A stretch of DNA of 64,000 nt from Bacteroides fragilis (GTDB lineage Bacteria; Bacteroidota; Bacteroidia; Bacteroidales; Bacteroidaceae). A program made the translations under genes and the position numbers. The notes under the pieces were generated by a model. It was not told where the DNA came from. It did no database searches and saw only the letters and a list, made by a program, of their open reading frames with translations. Below are positions 18,283 to 25,472 of the stretch, one piece after another (the stretch's first letter is position 1; each line of letters starts with the position of its first letter). The stretch lies in the NCBI RefSeq assembly GCF_019583405.1, contig NZ_SZUU01000002.1, forward strand, positions 1 to 64,000. Reading direction: 5' to 3'.

Positions 18283-18735
18283 TTATCCGTTTTCAATAGT
18301 AATTCCTTCGTGTGCTATATCCAACTGCTCGATAGCCGCCTCGTTGCCATCCGACTTCAGGCTGACACCGCTCACTTTAGTAGGCCACGCATTGGTAAGT
18401 TTCCATACCATTGTCGGATTTCCTTCCTCGTCCAGCAAACTGATTGTAACCGGTTCTCTTTGAATGGTATTCATCTTAATGGTATTGAACCAGTCGAACA
18501 GCTTGTTATCCTGAGCGAAAACTCCTTTTTTCAAAGTAACATTGCTGTACTTCTTGATGCCCGGCATCTTGATTGTGGAAAACTGCGGGCTGTTTCCATG
18601 CCTGTACTCTATCACTTGTGCCTCAGCATCCATTCCCGAAACTTCTTTAAAGGCAATCTCACCCAAACTCCCAATCTCCACTTTGAAATAAAACACCGGC
18701 AACGGCCATACGCTATCTTGTTTTTCTCCTGCCAT
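18283..18735 (-). CDS. Tail tube protein, first copy (gp19-like)
   Basis: A 150-residue tube protein of the T4 gp19/Hcp-like fold. The pattern VEIGSLGEIAFKEVSGMDAE, then VIEYRHGNSPQFSTIKMPG and KYSNVTLKKGVF is strongly typical of the tube family; the C-terminus is IEQLDIAHEGITIENG. It is followed after 12 bp by a second tube gene. About 157 bp separate it from the sheath gene, and that gap holds an unusual repeat array (see 18785-18861). The longer gap here compared with the rest of the operon could permit separate expression control of tube versus sheath. Confidence 0.92.
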   Translation of the reverse strand: MAGEKQDSVWPLPVFYFKVEIGSLGEIAFKEVSGMDAEAQVIEYRHGNSPQFSTIKMPGIKKYSNVTLKKGVFAQDNKLFDWFNTIKMNTIQREPVTISLLDEEGNPTMVWKLTNAWPTKVSGVSLKSDGNEAAIEQLDIAHEGITIENG

Positions 18736-18784
18736 AATCTTTAGTATTAAATTATAAATAATCTGTTTATCTTATTTTCGATAA

Positions 18785-18861
18785 AGACTAAAGTGTTTTT
18801 CGAAAAGACTTAAACGTTTTCTGAAAAGACTTAAGAGTTTCACTCCGAAGACTTAAGTCTT
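18785..18861. repeat. Imperfect 21-bp tandem repeats between sheath and tube genes
   Basis: Four successive copies of a unit with the core AAAGACTTAA spaced about 21 bp apart (starting near 18784, 18804, 18825 and 18847). The last copy forms the perfect 14-bp palindrome AAGACTTAAGTCTT at 18848-18861. On the leftward transcript this lies just after the sheath gene and before tube 1. It could be a transcript-processing, attenuation or binding site, or just expanded simple repeat; no function is shown. Confidence 0.7.
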
Positions 18862-18892
18862 TTTGTTGAGAAACACCTTGCCTCCTCCTCCG

Positions 18893-20392
18893 CTAACTTT
18901 TTTGCATCTGCTGCTGGAATGTGATTTCGATAAACTCTGCCGGACGGACAATAGCTACCAGAACCGTCACGCGAAGAATACCTTCCAGCACATCTTCCGG
19001 AGTCATCGTATCTCCCAAGCCGACGTGCACGCTGAAAGCGTCATCCGGAGTAGCTCCGGCCAGTCCTCCCCGCTTCCATATACCGGTCAGGAAGTTTTGA
19101 ATCATACTCTTCAGGTTCAACCAGGTAGATGCCACATTAGGCTCGAAAACATACGCCCGGCTTGCATTCTTCACCGACTCTTCAAGCATAATCATAGTAC
19201 GGCGGACGTTAATATAACGCCAATCGAGCGAATTACCGTCCAATGTACGACCACCCCACACTTTGATTCCCTCACCCACAAACGTGCGGATGGCATTGAT
19301 GGCTTTACCCGATAAAGGTACGTTCAGGTCTTCCTGTTCATCGCCAGTGATACTCAAAGCCGGCGAGATTACTGAATTAACGGAGACATTAGCAGGTGCT
19401 TTCCACACTCCGCGTGTGTTGTCCACCATTGTATAAATACCGGCCATTGCAGCCGACGGTGCAAGCAAGTTGAGCACTCTCTTAAGCTCTTTCAGCACGG
19501 CAGTGTAGATCGGACAAATCAATATCAACGTTTTATGCAGTCCGTCTTGCTCCACGTCAGTCATCTCCGTACCCAGTTTATCAATCTGCTCTTTTACCAG
19601 CTGCCGCCTTTCTTCAGGCTGTCTCTTTGAATCTTCCTCAAGCAATACTTTCAGACTTTCGGCATCCAGATTCAGGAAAGACAGATCACGGTCTTGCACG
19701 ATAGAAGTGTTAAGCCAGGGATAATATGCAGCTCCGAAGTCGAGGAAAGCGCTGCCTATCTTTTCGCGGAATTCATTTACCACATCTCCTTCAGGATCCC
19801 TACGATCCTTGTAGCCATCATATACATCCAGAATCGTGATACGATTGCGCATCTTGTATCCGCAATGGCTCAGCATAGCAGTCTGCACACTGTAACATAA
19901 TTCTTTATCATTCAGATTGACGGCTTCGGGACACAGTACCATTGTCGGTTCCTGCTCTTTCAGTAACGTGTCGATGCCTGCCTTGAACGCATCAGCGTCG
20001 AGGCTGTCGGCTGTATAATCACCTACGGAAACAATGTAGCAAGGCCCCCCGCCGTTTGCAAAGAACATCAACATGTGGTAGTACAGAGTAAAAGGCACAC
20101 TGGTACGCTTTGCCACCATTTTTTTAGTTCCGCAAACCATTGTCGGTATCTCACCGTCGGCTGCATCCTCCAAAGTAAACAAAGGAGTCGGTGCTCCTCC
20201 AAAAAAAGAGTGATATTCGGCCATCGAAGTGATACGGAAGGGTTTGTTCAACAACGAAACGTTACCGTTCAAAGCCATTTCGGTATACCCGATAAAAGCA
20301 GGCACAGCCGTAGCCACTTCAACTGTCGAACTCGGAAATGCACTTTTCTCGACGATATATACGCCGGGTGTTTTCATTGATCCCATAAGCAT
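18893..20392 (-). CDS. Contractile sheath protein
   Basis: A 499-residue tail-sheath subunit. The N-terminal KTPGVYIVEKSAFPSS then VATAVPAFIGYTE is the signature of Bacteroidales and Photorhabdus-type sheath proteins. The C-terminal sheath domain has KVWGGRTLDGNSLDWRYINV and RRTMIMLEESVKNASRAYVFEPN. The interior carries the variable insertion domain. The likely start is either the first ATG (MLMGSMK) or the fourth residue pair later (MKTPGVY at 20377), which fits family N-termini better. The only sheath gene in this operon is this one; many related loci encode two or more. Confidence 0.95.
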   Translation of the reverse strand: MLMGSMKTPGVYIVEKSAFPSSTVEVATAVPAFIGYTEMALNGNVSLLNKPFRITSMAEYHSFFGGAPTPLFTLEDAADGEIPTMVCGTKKMVAKRTSVPFTLYYHMLMFFANGGGPCYIVSVGDYTADSLDADAFKAGIDTLLKEQEPTMVLCPEAVNLNDKELCYSVQTAMLSHCGYKMRNRITILDVYDGYKDRRDPEGDVVNEFREKIGSAFLDFGAAYYPWLNTSIVQDRDLSFLNLDAESLKVLLEEDSKRQPEERRQLVKEQIDKLGTEMTDVEQDGLHKTLILICPIYTAVLKELKRVLNLLAPSAAMAGIYTMVDNTRGVWKAPANVSVNSVISPALSITGDEQEDLNVPLSGKAINAIRTFVGEGIKVWGGRTLDGNSLDWRYINVRRTMIMLEESVKNASRAYVFEPNVASTWLNLKSMIQNFLTGIWKRGGLAGATPDDAFSVHVGLGDTMTPEDVLEGILRVTVLVAIVRPAEFIEITFQQQMQKS

Positions 20393-20422
20393 TTAATTTT
20401 TATATTAAACAATCGGTCTATT

Positions 20423-21175
20423 TCATATATATAATAATCGGCAAAGAATATCCTTATAAGTCTCGCCCATAATATTTCCGGGAACCGGATAGGGCAATTG
20501 ACGAAAGATCTCCCTTTTACCAGAAGGATAAATTTCCCACAGTCGCAAACGATAATCCGGAAACTCTTTCATCTTCACCCTTACTTTTGACCGGAAACGT
20601 ATTACTTTCTTTCCCATAAAATCAACCTCTACAGGATCGTCAAACAGAACCGTATTCTCCATATCCTCTATCATCAATTTACGTTCTGTATTTTCATCAC
20701 GAGGTAAAAACAAATATTCCACCTGCCTATTGAAAGAATTAAATACAAGTTCAGTTTCATAAGGCAATGACTGATCCCTGATCTTATCAAATGAAAAAAC
20801 AAGTCGAAAACAAACTTCGGGATGCACCGGCACCAGAGCTTCGTGGAGGGAGTTCATCATAATAGGTGCCCTGCTCTCCGACAGTTCCAGCTGTTCGCAT
20901 GCGCCTGCTAAGTTCCAGTCCCAATCCGTCACATACGATAACGATTTATCTTCCACACGAAAATCAATCACTACCCTGTCTCCCTCGGCCGGTTGTCCAT
21001 GGTCACCGTCCAACGAAAACAAAAGCCATCTGCCGTTGCTGTCATAACGCCACATCATTCCCCGTCTAAGTAAAAGCCGCCGCGATTCGTCCGATAAAAT
21101 CAGCGATAACCCTTTCTCTGGAAATACCTTATAATATTCATGCTTCAGCCGAAGGCTCCAAATAATCTTTATCAT
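20423..21175 (-). CDS. Unrecognised protein between tail terminator and sheath
   Basis: A 250-residue, charged, soluble-looking protein without signal peptide or membrane segments. No domain or catalytic motif is recognised. It has several beta-rich blocks (VVIDFRVEDKSLSYVTDWDW, VCFRLVFSFDKIRDQ, VIRFRSKVRVKMKEFPDYRL). It shares a 4-bp ATGA-type overlap with the DUF4255 gene and sits directly before the sheath gene, so it is almost certainly a structural or assembly factor of the injection system. A tail-collar or chaperone role is possible, but I assign none. Confidence 0.75.
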   Translation of the reverse strand: MIKIIWSLRLKHEYYKVFPEKGLSLILSDESRRLLLRRGMMWRYDSNGRWLLFSLDGDHGQPAEGDRVVIDFRVEDKSLSYVTDWDWNLAGACEQLELSESRAPIMMNSLHEALVPVHPEVCFRLVFSFDKIRDQSLPYETELVFNSFNRQVEYLFLPRDENTERKLMIEDMENTVLFDDPVEVDFMGKKVIRFRSKVRVKMKEFPDYRLRLWEIYPSGKREIFRQLPYPVPGNIMGETYKDILCRLLYI

Positions 21176-21711
21176 TTTCTTATGGTCGACTTATTGTCCG
21201 TTATATCTGCTACCACCTGTTTCACTTCACTACCATCAAATGTCAACCTCCTGATTTTGCAGAAGATAGAAGGATAATATCGTCCACCAAACAGTGTCCA
21301 TACATTACTTTGATCCTGAAGTGAAGGAGTTATCATTTCGATGGTATACTTTGTGTTTTCTACCATAAAAACTGGATTAGACTGAAGAAAAGTAATGGCT
21401 AACGAAAGAGCCGACAGAGATTCACGATATCTCTTTTCATTAAAAACAGCAGCTATGATCACGTCCAGATTAACGTGTATGAGCGGATAAGACAAACCGG
21501 AAAACTTTCCTGAAGTTCCCACTTTTCCCATATTCATCCCTTGAGCAGTTTCGCGCTCCACGTTCAACAAAGAGATCTGTATTTTACATGGTTCTTCGTC
21601 TACTTGTGCTCCGATCGCCCCAACCTCTACCATACCTTCCGGCCGGTGGAAGTAGGTTTCCATGTATTGTTCCATTTGACTGGCATACATGGTCAATATC
21701 CGGTTTATCAT
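21172..21711 (-). CDS. DUF4255 tail terminator (Pvc16/Afp16-like)
   Basis: A 179-residue protein of the DUF4255 family, whose members cap the tube and sheath in eCIS particles. Visible family traits are the N-terminal helix MINRILTMYASQMEQYMETYF, then the EPCKIQISLLNVERETAQG stretch, and the C-terminal VWTLFGGRYYPSIFCKIR segment. It is the first gene of the injection operon. The candidate promoter and palindromic leader lie about 40-100 bp upstream. Start codon MINRIL is chosen as the first ATG with nothing overlapping. Confidence 0.85.
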   Translation of the reverse strand: MINRILTMYASQMEQYMETYFHRPEGMVEVGAIGAQVDEEPCKIQISLLNVERETAQGMNMGKVGTSGKFSGLSYPLIHVNLDVIIAAVFNEKRYRESLSALSLAITFLQSNPVFMVENTKYTIEMITPSLQDQSNVWTLFGGRYYPSIFCKIRRLTFDGSEVKQVVADITDNKSTIRK

Positions 21712-21746
21712 AATTTTCTACATTTTAGTCCACACACATACTCTAC

Positions 21747-21771
21747 AACAATGTTCCGGAAAAACATTGTT
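21747..21771 (-). promoter_or_regulatory. Palindromic leader element upstream of the injection operon
   Basis: A perfect 9-bp inverted repeat, AACAATGTT (21747-21755) and AACATTGTT (21763-21771), with a 7-nt spacer CCGGAAA. It falls between the predicted start of transcription and the DUF4255 start codon. It may be an operator for a dimeric regulator or an mRNA hairpin; no regulator gene is in the window, so the role is unknown. Confidence 0.5.
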
Positions 21772-21780
21772 ACGCATTCC

Positions 21781-21812
21781 CAAATTAAAACATTATATTT
21801 TAATTATGCAAA
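21781..21812 (-). promoter_or_regulatory. Candidate Bacteroides-type promoter for the injection operon
   Basis: On the minus strand the -33 element TTTG (plus-strand CAAA at 21809-21812) is followed after 20 bp by TTAATTTG (CAAATTAA at 21781-21788), one mismatch from the TAnnTTTG consensus of the primary sigma factor of Bacteroides. It lies upstream of the first gene and downstream of the oadB terminator, so the operon would be independently expressed. Confidence 0.5.
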
Positions 21813-21852
21813 TAATTAACAAAGAAAAAATACAGGATTTTTAAAAATCTAA

Positions 21853-21898
21853 TAAAAAACGTCCGGTATCCCACAACAGAATAACCGGACGCTTTTTA
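21853..21898. terminator. Bidirectional terminator after oadB
   Basis: The 8-bp stem CGTCCGGT (21860-21867) pairs with ACCGGACG (21884-21891) across a 16-nt loop. The leftward strand has six T residues following the stem, and the plus strand also has five. The hairpin insulates the injection operon from the oad operon. Confidence 0.85.
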
Positions 21899-21934
21899 TA
21901 ACATATTATAAACCGGATACCCTTCCGGCTTCAA

Positions 21935-23173
21935 TTAAGACAGAAAAGAGATCAGCACCCCTGCCGCTACGGCAGACCCGATCACTCCCGAGATATTACT
22001 GGCCATGCAATATTGCAATACATGATTTTTAGGATCATATTTCAAGGCAATATCATTGGCGACACGGCTGGCCATAGGAACCGCACTAAGCCCCGTAGCA
22101 CCAATCAGCGGATTAATCTTTTTCTTCGTAAACAGGTTCACCAGTTTCACAAAGAAGATACCTCCTGCTATAGACAACGCAAAAGCCAGGAATCCTCCTA
22201 CCACAATGCCGATAGTCGTCCAGTTCAGGAAGGCTTCACTTGTCATAGTAGCTCCTACCGACAAACCCAGAAAAATGGTTGCCGCATTCATTATACTATT
22301 CGAAGCTGCGTCAAACAGACGGAAAGTATTGGCACCGATCTCTTTCACCAGGTTACCGAACATCAGCATACCGATCAAAGGCACTGCACTCGGTACAAAA
22401 AGAGCTACGACCGTAGTCACCACAATCGGGAAAACAATCTTCAGTACGCGGAGATTTTTAATTTCCGTTTTCGAAGGATATTTCTTTTCCTGCTCTTTCA
22501 TATTAATGCTCAGTTCCTTCTTGGTACACAAAAGCCGAACGACCAATGGTATGATAACCGGAACCAGTGCCATATAAGAATAGGCGGCAATCGCAATCGG
22601 ACCCAACAGATGAGGAGCTAACTTAATGGTGGTAAAGATAGCCGTAGGTCCGTCCGCTCCACCGATAATTCCCAAAGAAGCCGCTTCACTCGGTGTAAAT
22701 CCCATCAGGATAGCTACCAACAATACGGTGAAGATACCCAATTGGGCCGCAGCCCCGAAAATCGACAGACGCAGATTGCGAAGCATCGGCCCGAAGTCCG
22801 TCAAAGCTCCCACTCCCATAAAAATGATCGGGGGAAGAAACCCTGTCTTTATAAGCATATAATACACAAAGTTCATCAGTCCCAATTCATGAGCAATATC
22901 ATGAAGAGGCATCTCCCAGATATTCTTCATTACTCCGTTCACCAGGATCATGCCATTCTCGTCAGCCTGTATCACTCCCATGCCTCCGCCGGGGAAGTTA
23001 GCCAACAGCACTCCAAAGGCAATCGGCACCAATAAAAGAGGCTCGTATTGCTTCTTTATACCCAGATACAAGAGAACGAAGGCAATGACATACATCACTA
23101 AAAACTGCGGTTCGGCAACAATATTGCTGAAGGCAGTCATATCATATAATTTTTCAAATATTCCGTTCATCAT
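21935..23173 (-). CDS. oadB: Oxaloacetate decarboxylase beta subunit, sodium pump
   Basis: A 412-residue polytopic membrane protein of the sodium-pumping decarboxylase beta-subunit family. It carries the characteristic FMGVGALTDFGPMLRN and GGADGPTAIFTTIKLAPHLL stretches (conserved Asp in GGADGP is part of the Na+ pathway) and many transmembrane helices. It couples decarboxylation of the biotin-bound carboxyl group to export of Na+. The start overlaps the oadA stop by 4 bp. The neighbouring OadA and OadG subunits complete the complex. An equivalent methylmalonyl-CoA or other biotin-dependent pump cannot be excluded from the beta subunit alone, but the OadA-type alpha subunit supports oxaloacetate. 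Confidence 0.85.
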   Translation of the reverse strand: MMNGIFEKLYDMTAFSNIVAEPQFLVMYVIAFVLLYLGIKKQYEPLLLVPIAFGVLLANFPGGGMGVIQADENGMILVNGVMKNIWEMPLHDIAHELGLMNFVYYMLIKTGFLPPIIFMGVGALTDFGPMLRNLRLSIFGAAAQLGIFTVLLVAILMGFTPSEAASLGIIGGADGPTAIFTTIKLAPHLLGPIAIAAYSYMALVPVIIPLVVRLLCTKKELSINMKEQEKKYPSKTEIKNLRVLKIVFPIVVTTVVALFVPSAVPLIGMLMFGNLVKEIGANTFRLFDAASNSIMNAATIFLGLSVGATMTSEAFLNWTTIGIVVGGFLAFALSIAGGIFFVKLVNLFTKKKINPLIGATGLSAVPMASRVANDIALKYDPKNHVLQYCMASNISGVIGSAVAAGVLISFLS

Positions 23174-25005
23174 CCTATCTTCATTAATACGTCATCTTCA
23201 GAAACCGTATCACCGGGGTTTGCAGAAATAGCCGTTACCGTTCCACCAAATTCGGCACGGATGGCATTATAGGTTTTCATTGCTTCCACGTAGCAAAGCA
23301 CGTCACCTTCTTTCACTGCATCGCCTACCTTGAGCGGAGTCTCCTGCGCATTCTTCACCAAGAAGAATTTTCCTTCGAGCGGAGAAAGTACCTCTTTTCC
23401 TTCACCCGCAGCAGCAGACGGCTGTGAAGCCGGTGCAACAGGCAGTTCCGTATCTCCGTAAGCAACCGTCACCCGGTAAGCTTGCCCGTCTACCTGTACC
23501 GTAAGTGTTTTAGGTTTCGTTTCTTCCGTAGGCACCTGCTCTTTCTCAGCCCTGCGTTTTGCCACATCGGCCAAGAAATCCTCTTTCGCTTTTCCGCTCT
23601 TATAAGCTTCATATTGAGCCGGATGCATCGCATATTCAAAGAGTTCTTCATCGTCCTCGCCCGTCTCCCACTTCTTTTCTTTCATCAGTTTGCGATATTT
23701 GTCAAGATCATCCGGATAGTTATCCTGCGGATTTCCCTCAAAGAATTTCCTTCCTTCTCTCTCGGCTTTCTCTATAATCTCAGGAGCAAGCTTGCCCGGC
23801 AGACGTCCGGCTTTACCCAGAATCATATCCCAAATATCATCAGCGATCATTCCCCAACGCTCTTTTCCTTTCTCCATCGCGATAACGTTCATCATCGAAA
23901 GATTTTTCACATACTGACTGAAAGGAGTAACCAAAGGAGGATATCCGACGCGGGGCCATACATAAGCCACTTCGTTGAACAGCTTGATCAGAAGCTGATC
24001 TTGTGTCATGAAAGGAAGATTGTGTTTTGCCTTATACTTATTAATGGATTCCAGATTCGTTTCCAAATCCGCCATCAGGCTTCCCATCATTCCGCCCGGA
24101 AGTCCCGGAGCTATCAATAATGAATTCATCAGCCGGTTTTTCGGACTGATATACAGCCCCAGAAAGTCGTCCATGAATTCCTGAATCAGGGCCCGCACCT
24201 TCATATAGGCCTCCATATTAATCTCAGGCACCTGGAATCCCGCATCCTTCAACATGGCCTGCACACTCAACAAATCGGCATGTCCCGTTCCCCATGACAA
24301 CGGTTCCATTCCGACATCCACATAATCACACCCGGCCTCACATACTTCCAAAATGCTGGCCATGTTAAAGCCCGGTCCCGCATGACTGTGATATTGAATA
24401 GGAATATCGGGATGTGCAGCTTTGATATTTGCCACAATCTTGCCCAAAGAAACAGGGCGTCCGATACCTGCCATGTCTTTAATGCAAATCTCGTCCGCCC
24501 CTAATTTTATCAGTTCCAGTGCCATATTGGTGTAATATTCCACCGTATGGATCGGCGAATGGGTGATACAAAGCGAACATTGCGAAATCATTCCTGCATC
24601 TTTGGCATAAGTGATAGAAGGTGCAATATTGCGTACATCATTCAGTCCGCAGAATGTACGGGTGATATCCGTCCCCTGTGCTTTCTTTACTTTATAAAAC
24701 AACTTACGCACATCGGCCGGAACAGGACTCATACGAAGCCCGTTGAGGGCACGATCCAACATATGGGTTTGTATTCCGGCTTCATGGAAAGGCTTTGTCC
24801 ATGCGCGCACCGATTTATTCGGATTTTCACCAAACAATAAATTTACCTGTTCAAAACCACCGCCGTTTGTTTCTACCCGGGCAAAACATCCCATTTCAAC
24901 AATAGCAGGTGCTACCTTCACTAACTGGTCTACCCGAGGCACATATTTACCGGCAGACTGCCACATGTCTCTAAAAACCAGACTAAATTTTACTTCTCTT
25001 TTCAT
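23170..25005 (-). CDS. oadA: Oxaloacetate decarboxylase alpha subunit (carboxyltransferase-biotin carrier)
   Basis: A 611-residue protein with an N-terminal carboxyltransferase (HMGL-like) domain, shown by the RDMWQS motif near residue 12 and by KDMAGIGRPVSLGKIVANI, where the KDMAG sequence holds a metal-binding loop. Residues 470-530 are an Ala/Pro/Glu-rich linker, followed by a biotinyl domain with VEAMKTYNAI, where the Lys of the AMKT motif is the biotinylation site. It decarboxylates oxaloacetate to pyruvate while transferring the carboxyl group to biotin. It is placed between oadG and oadB. Could also be annotated as pyruvate carboxylase subunit B, but the beta-pump neighbour favours the decarboxylase. 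Confidence 0.85.
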   Translation of the reverse strand: MKREVKFSLVFRDMWQSAGKYVPRVDQLVKVAPAIVEMGCFARVETNGGGFEQVNLLFGENPNKSVRAWTKPFHEAGIQTHMLDRALNGLRMSPVPADVRKLFYKVKKAQGTDITRTFCGLNDVRNIAPSITYAKDAGMISQCSLCITHSPIHTVEYYTNMALELIKLGADEICIKDMAGIGRPVSLGKIVANIKAAHPDIPIQYHSHAGPGFNMASILEVCEAGCDYVDVGMEPLSWGTGHADLLSVQAMLKDAGFQVPEINMEAYMKVRALIQEFMDDFLGLYISPKNRLMNSLLIAPGLPGGMMGSLMADLETNLESINKYKAKHNLPFMTQDQLLIKLFNEVAYVWPRVGYPPLVTPFSQYVKNLSMMNVIAMEKGKERWGMIADDIWDMILGKAGRLPGKLAPEIIEKAEREGRKFFEGNPQDNYPDDLDKYRKLMKEKKWETGEDDEELFEYAMHPAQYEAYKSGKAKEDFLADVAKRRAEKEQVPTEETKPKTLTVQVDGQAYRVTVAYGDTELPVAPASQPSAAAGEGKEVLSPLEGKFFLVKNAQETPLKVGDAVKEGDVLCYVEAMKTYNAIRAEFGGTVTAISANPGDTVSEDDVLMKIG

Positions 25006-25039
25006 TTCCGTTTTCGGTATTATTCTATAAGATTAATTT

Positions 25040-25321
25040 TCAGATTTTCTCGATTTTAGCCACTTTCCCTTTTCCCTGAGTCACTACATTAACGGCTGCC
25101 GTAATGGCTGCAACAATATTTCCGGGAATAGGAACCGGTGATTTGGCACCCTGCTTCGCAGGAAGCTCTTCTTCAGGAGCATATTTATTAACCAACGAGA
25201 TAAGTAACTTTCCTAAATAGATCACAAGAAGGAGAATAGCAAAGACAGTTGCCATTCCAACTACCATCAGCAGAAACGCTGTTTCCAGATTTTCCATATA
25301 AATTAAATTATTAGTAAACAA
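25040..25321 (-). CDS. oadG: Oxaloacetate decarboxylase gamma subunit
   Basis: A 93-residue protein with a single N-terminal transmembrane helix (AFLLMVVGMATVFAILLLV), a short linker, and an alanine-rich tail ending VTQGKGKVAKIEKI. This is the typical OadG/DUF-type gamma subunit that stabilises the alpha/beta complex. It is the first gene of the oad operon, 34 bp upstream of oadA. A promoter is expected in the 25322-25400 interval, where I did not find a clear consensus. Confidence 0.8.
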   Translation of the reverse strand: MFTNNLIYMENLETAFLLMVVGMATVFAILLLVIYLGKLLISLVNKYAPEEELPAKQGAKSPVPIPGNIVAAITAAVNVVTQGKGKVAKIEKI

Positions 25322-25398
25322 TGTCGATTTGCAAAAAAATCGTTCGAATTTAGCAATAATTTATTAATAAGTGAAAGACAAAAACCTTAAAAAACACA

Positions 25399-25454
25399 AA
25401 AGCGATCAGGCAAGTCAAAATGTGTAATTACATTTTAAACCGCCTGATCGCTTT
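25399..25454. terminator. Terminator after the 5'-nucleotidase gene
   Basis: A perfect 13-bp stem (AAAGCGATCAGGC at 25399-25411 with GCCTGATCGCTTT at 25442-25454) surrounds a longer loop. The leftward strand continues into a T-rich tract (TTTTGTGTTTTTT). It ends the 5'-nucleotidase transcript, 18 bp from its stop. Confidence 0.85.
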
Positions 25455-25472
25455 CATCTTAGCTCTAATTTT

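Noticed and set aside
18007..18744. A 245-residue plus-strand frame across the tube genes
   Set aside because: The opposite strand has two clear gp19-like tube proteins; the frame is their shadow.
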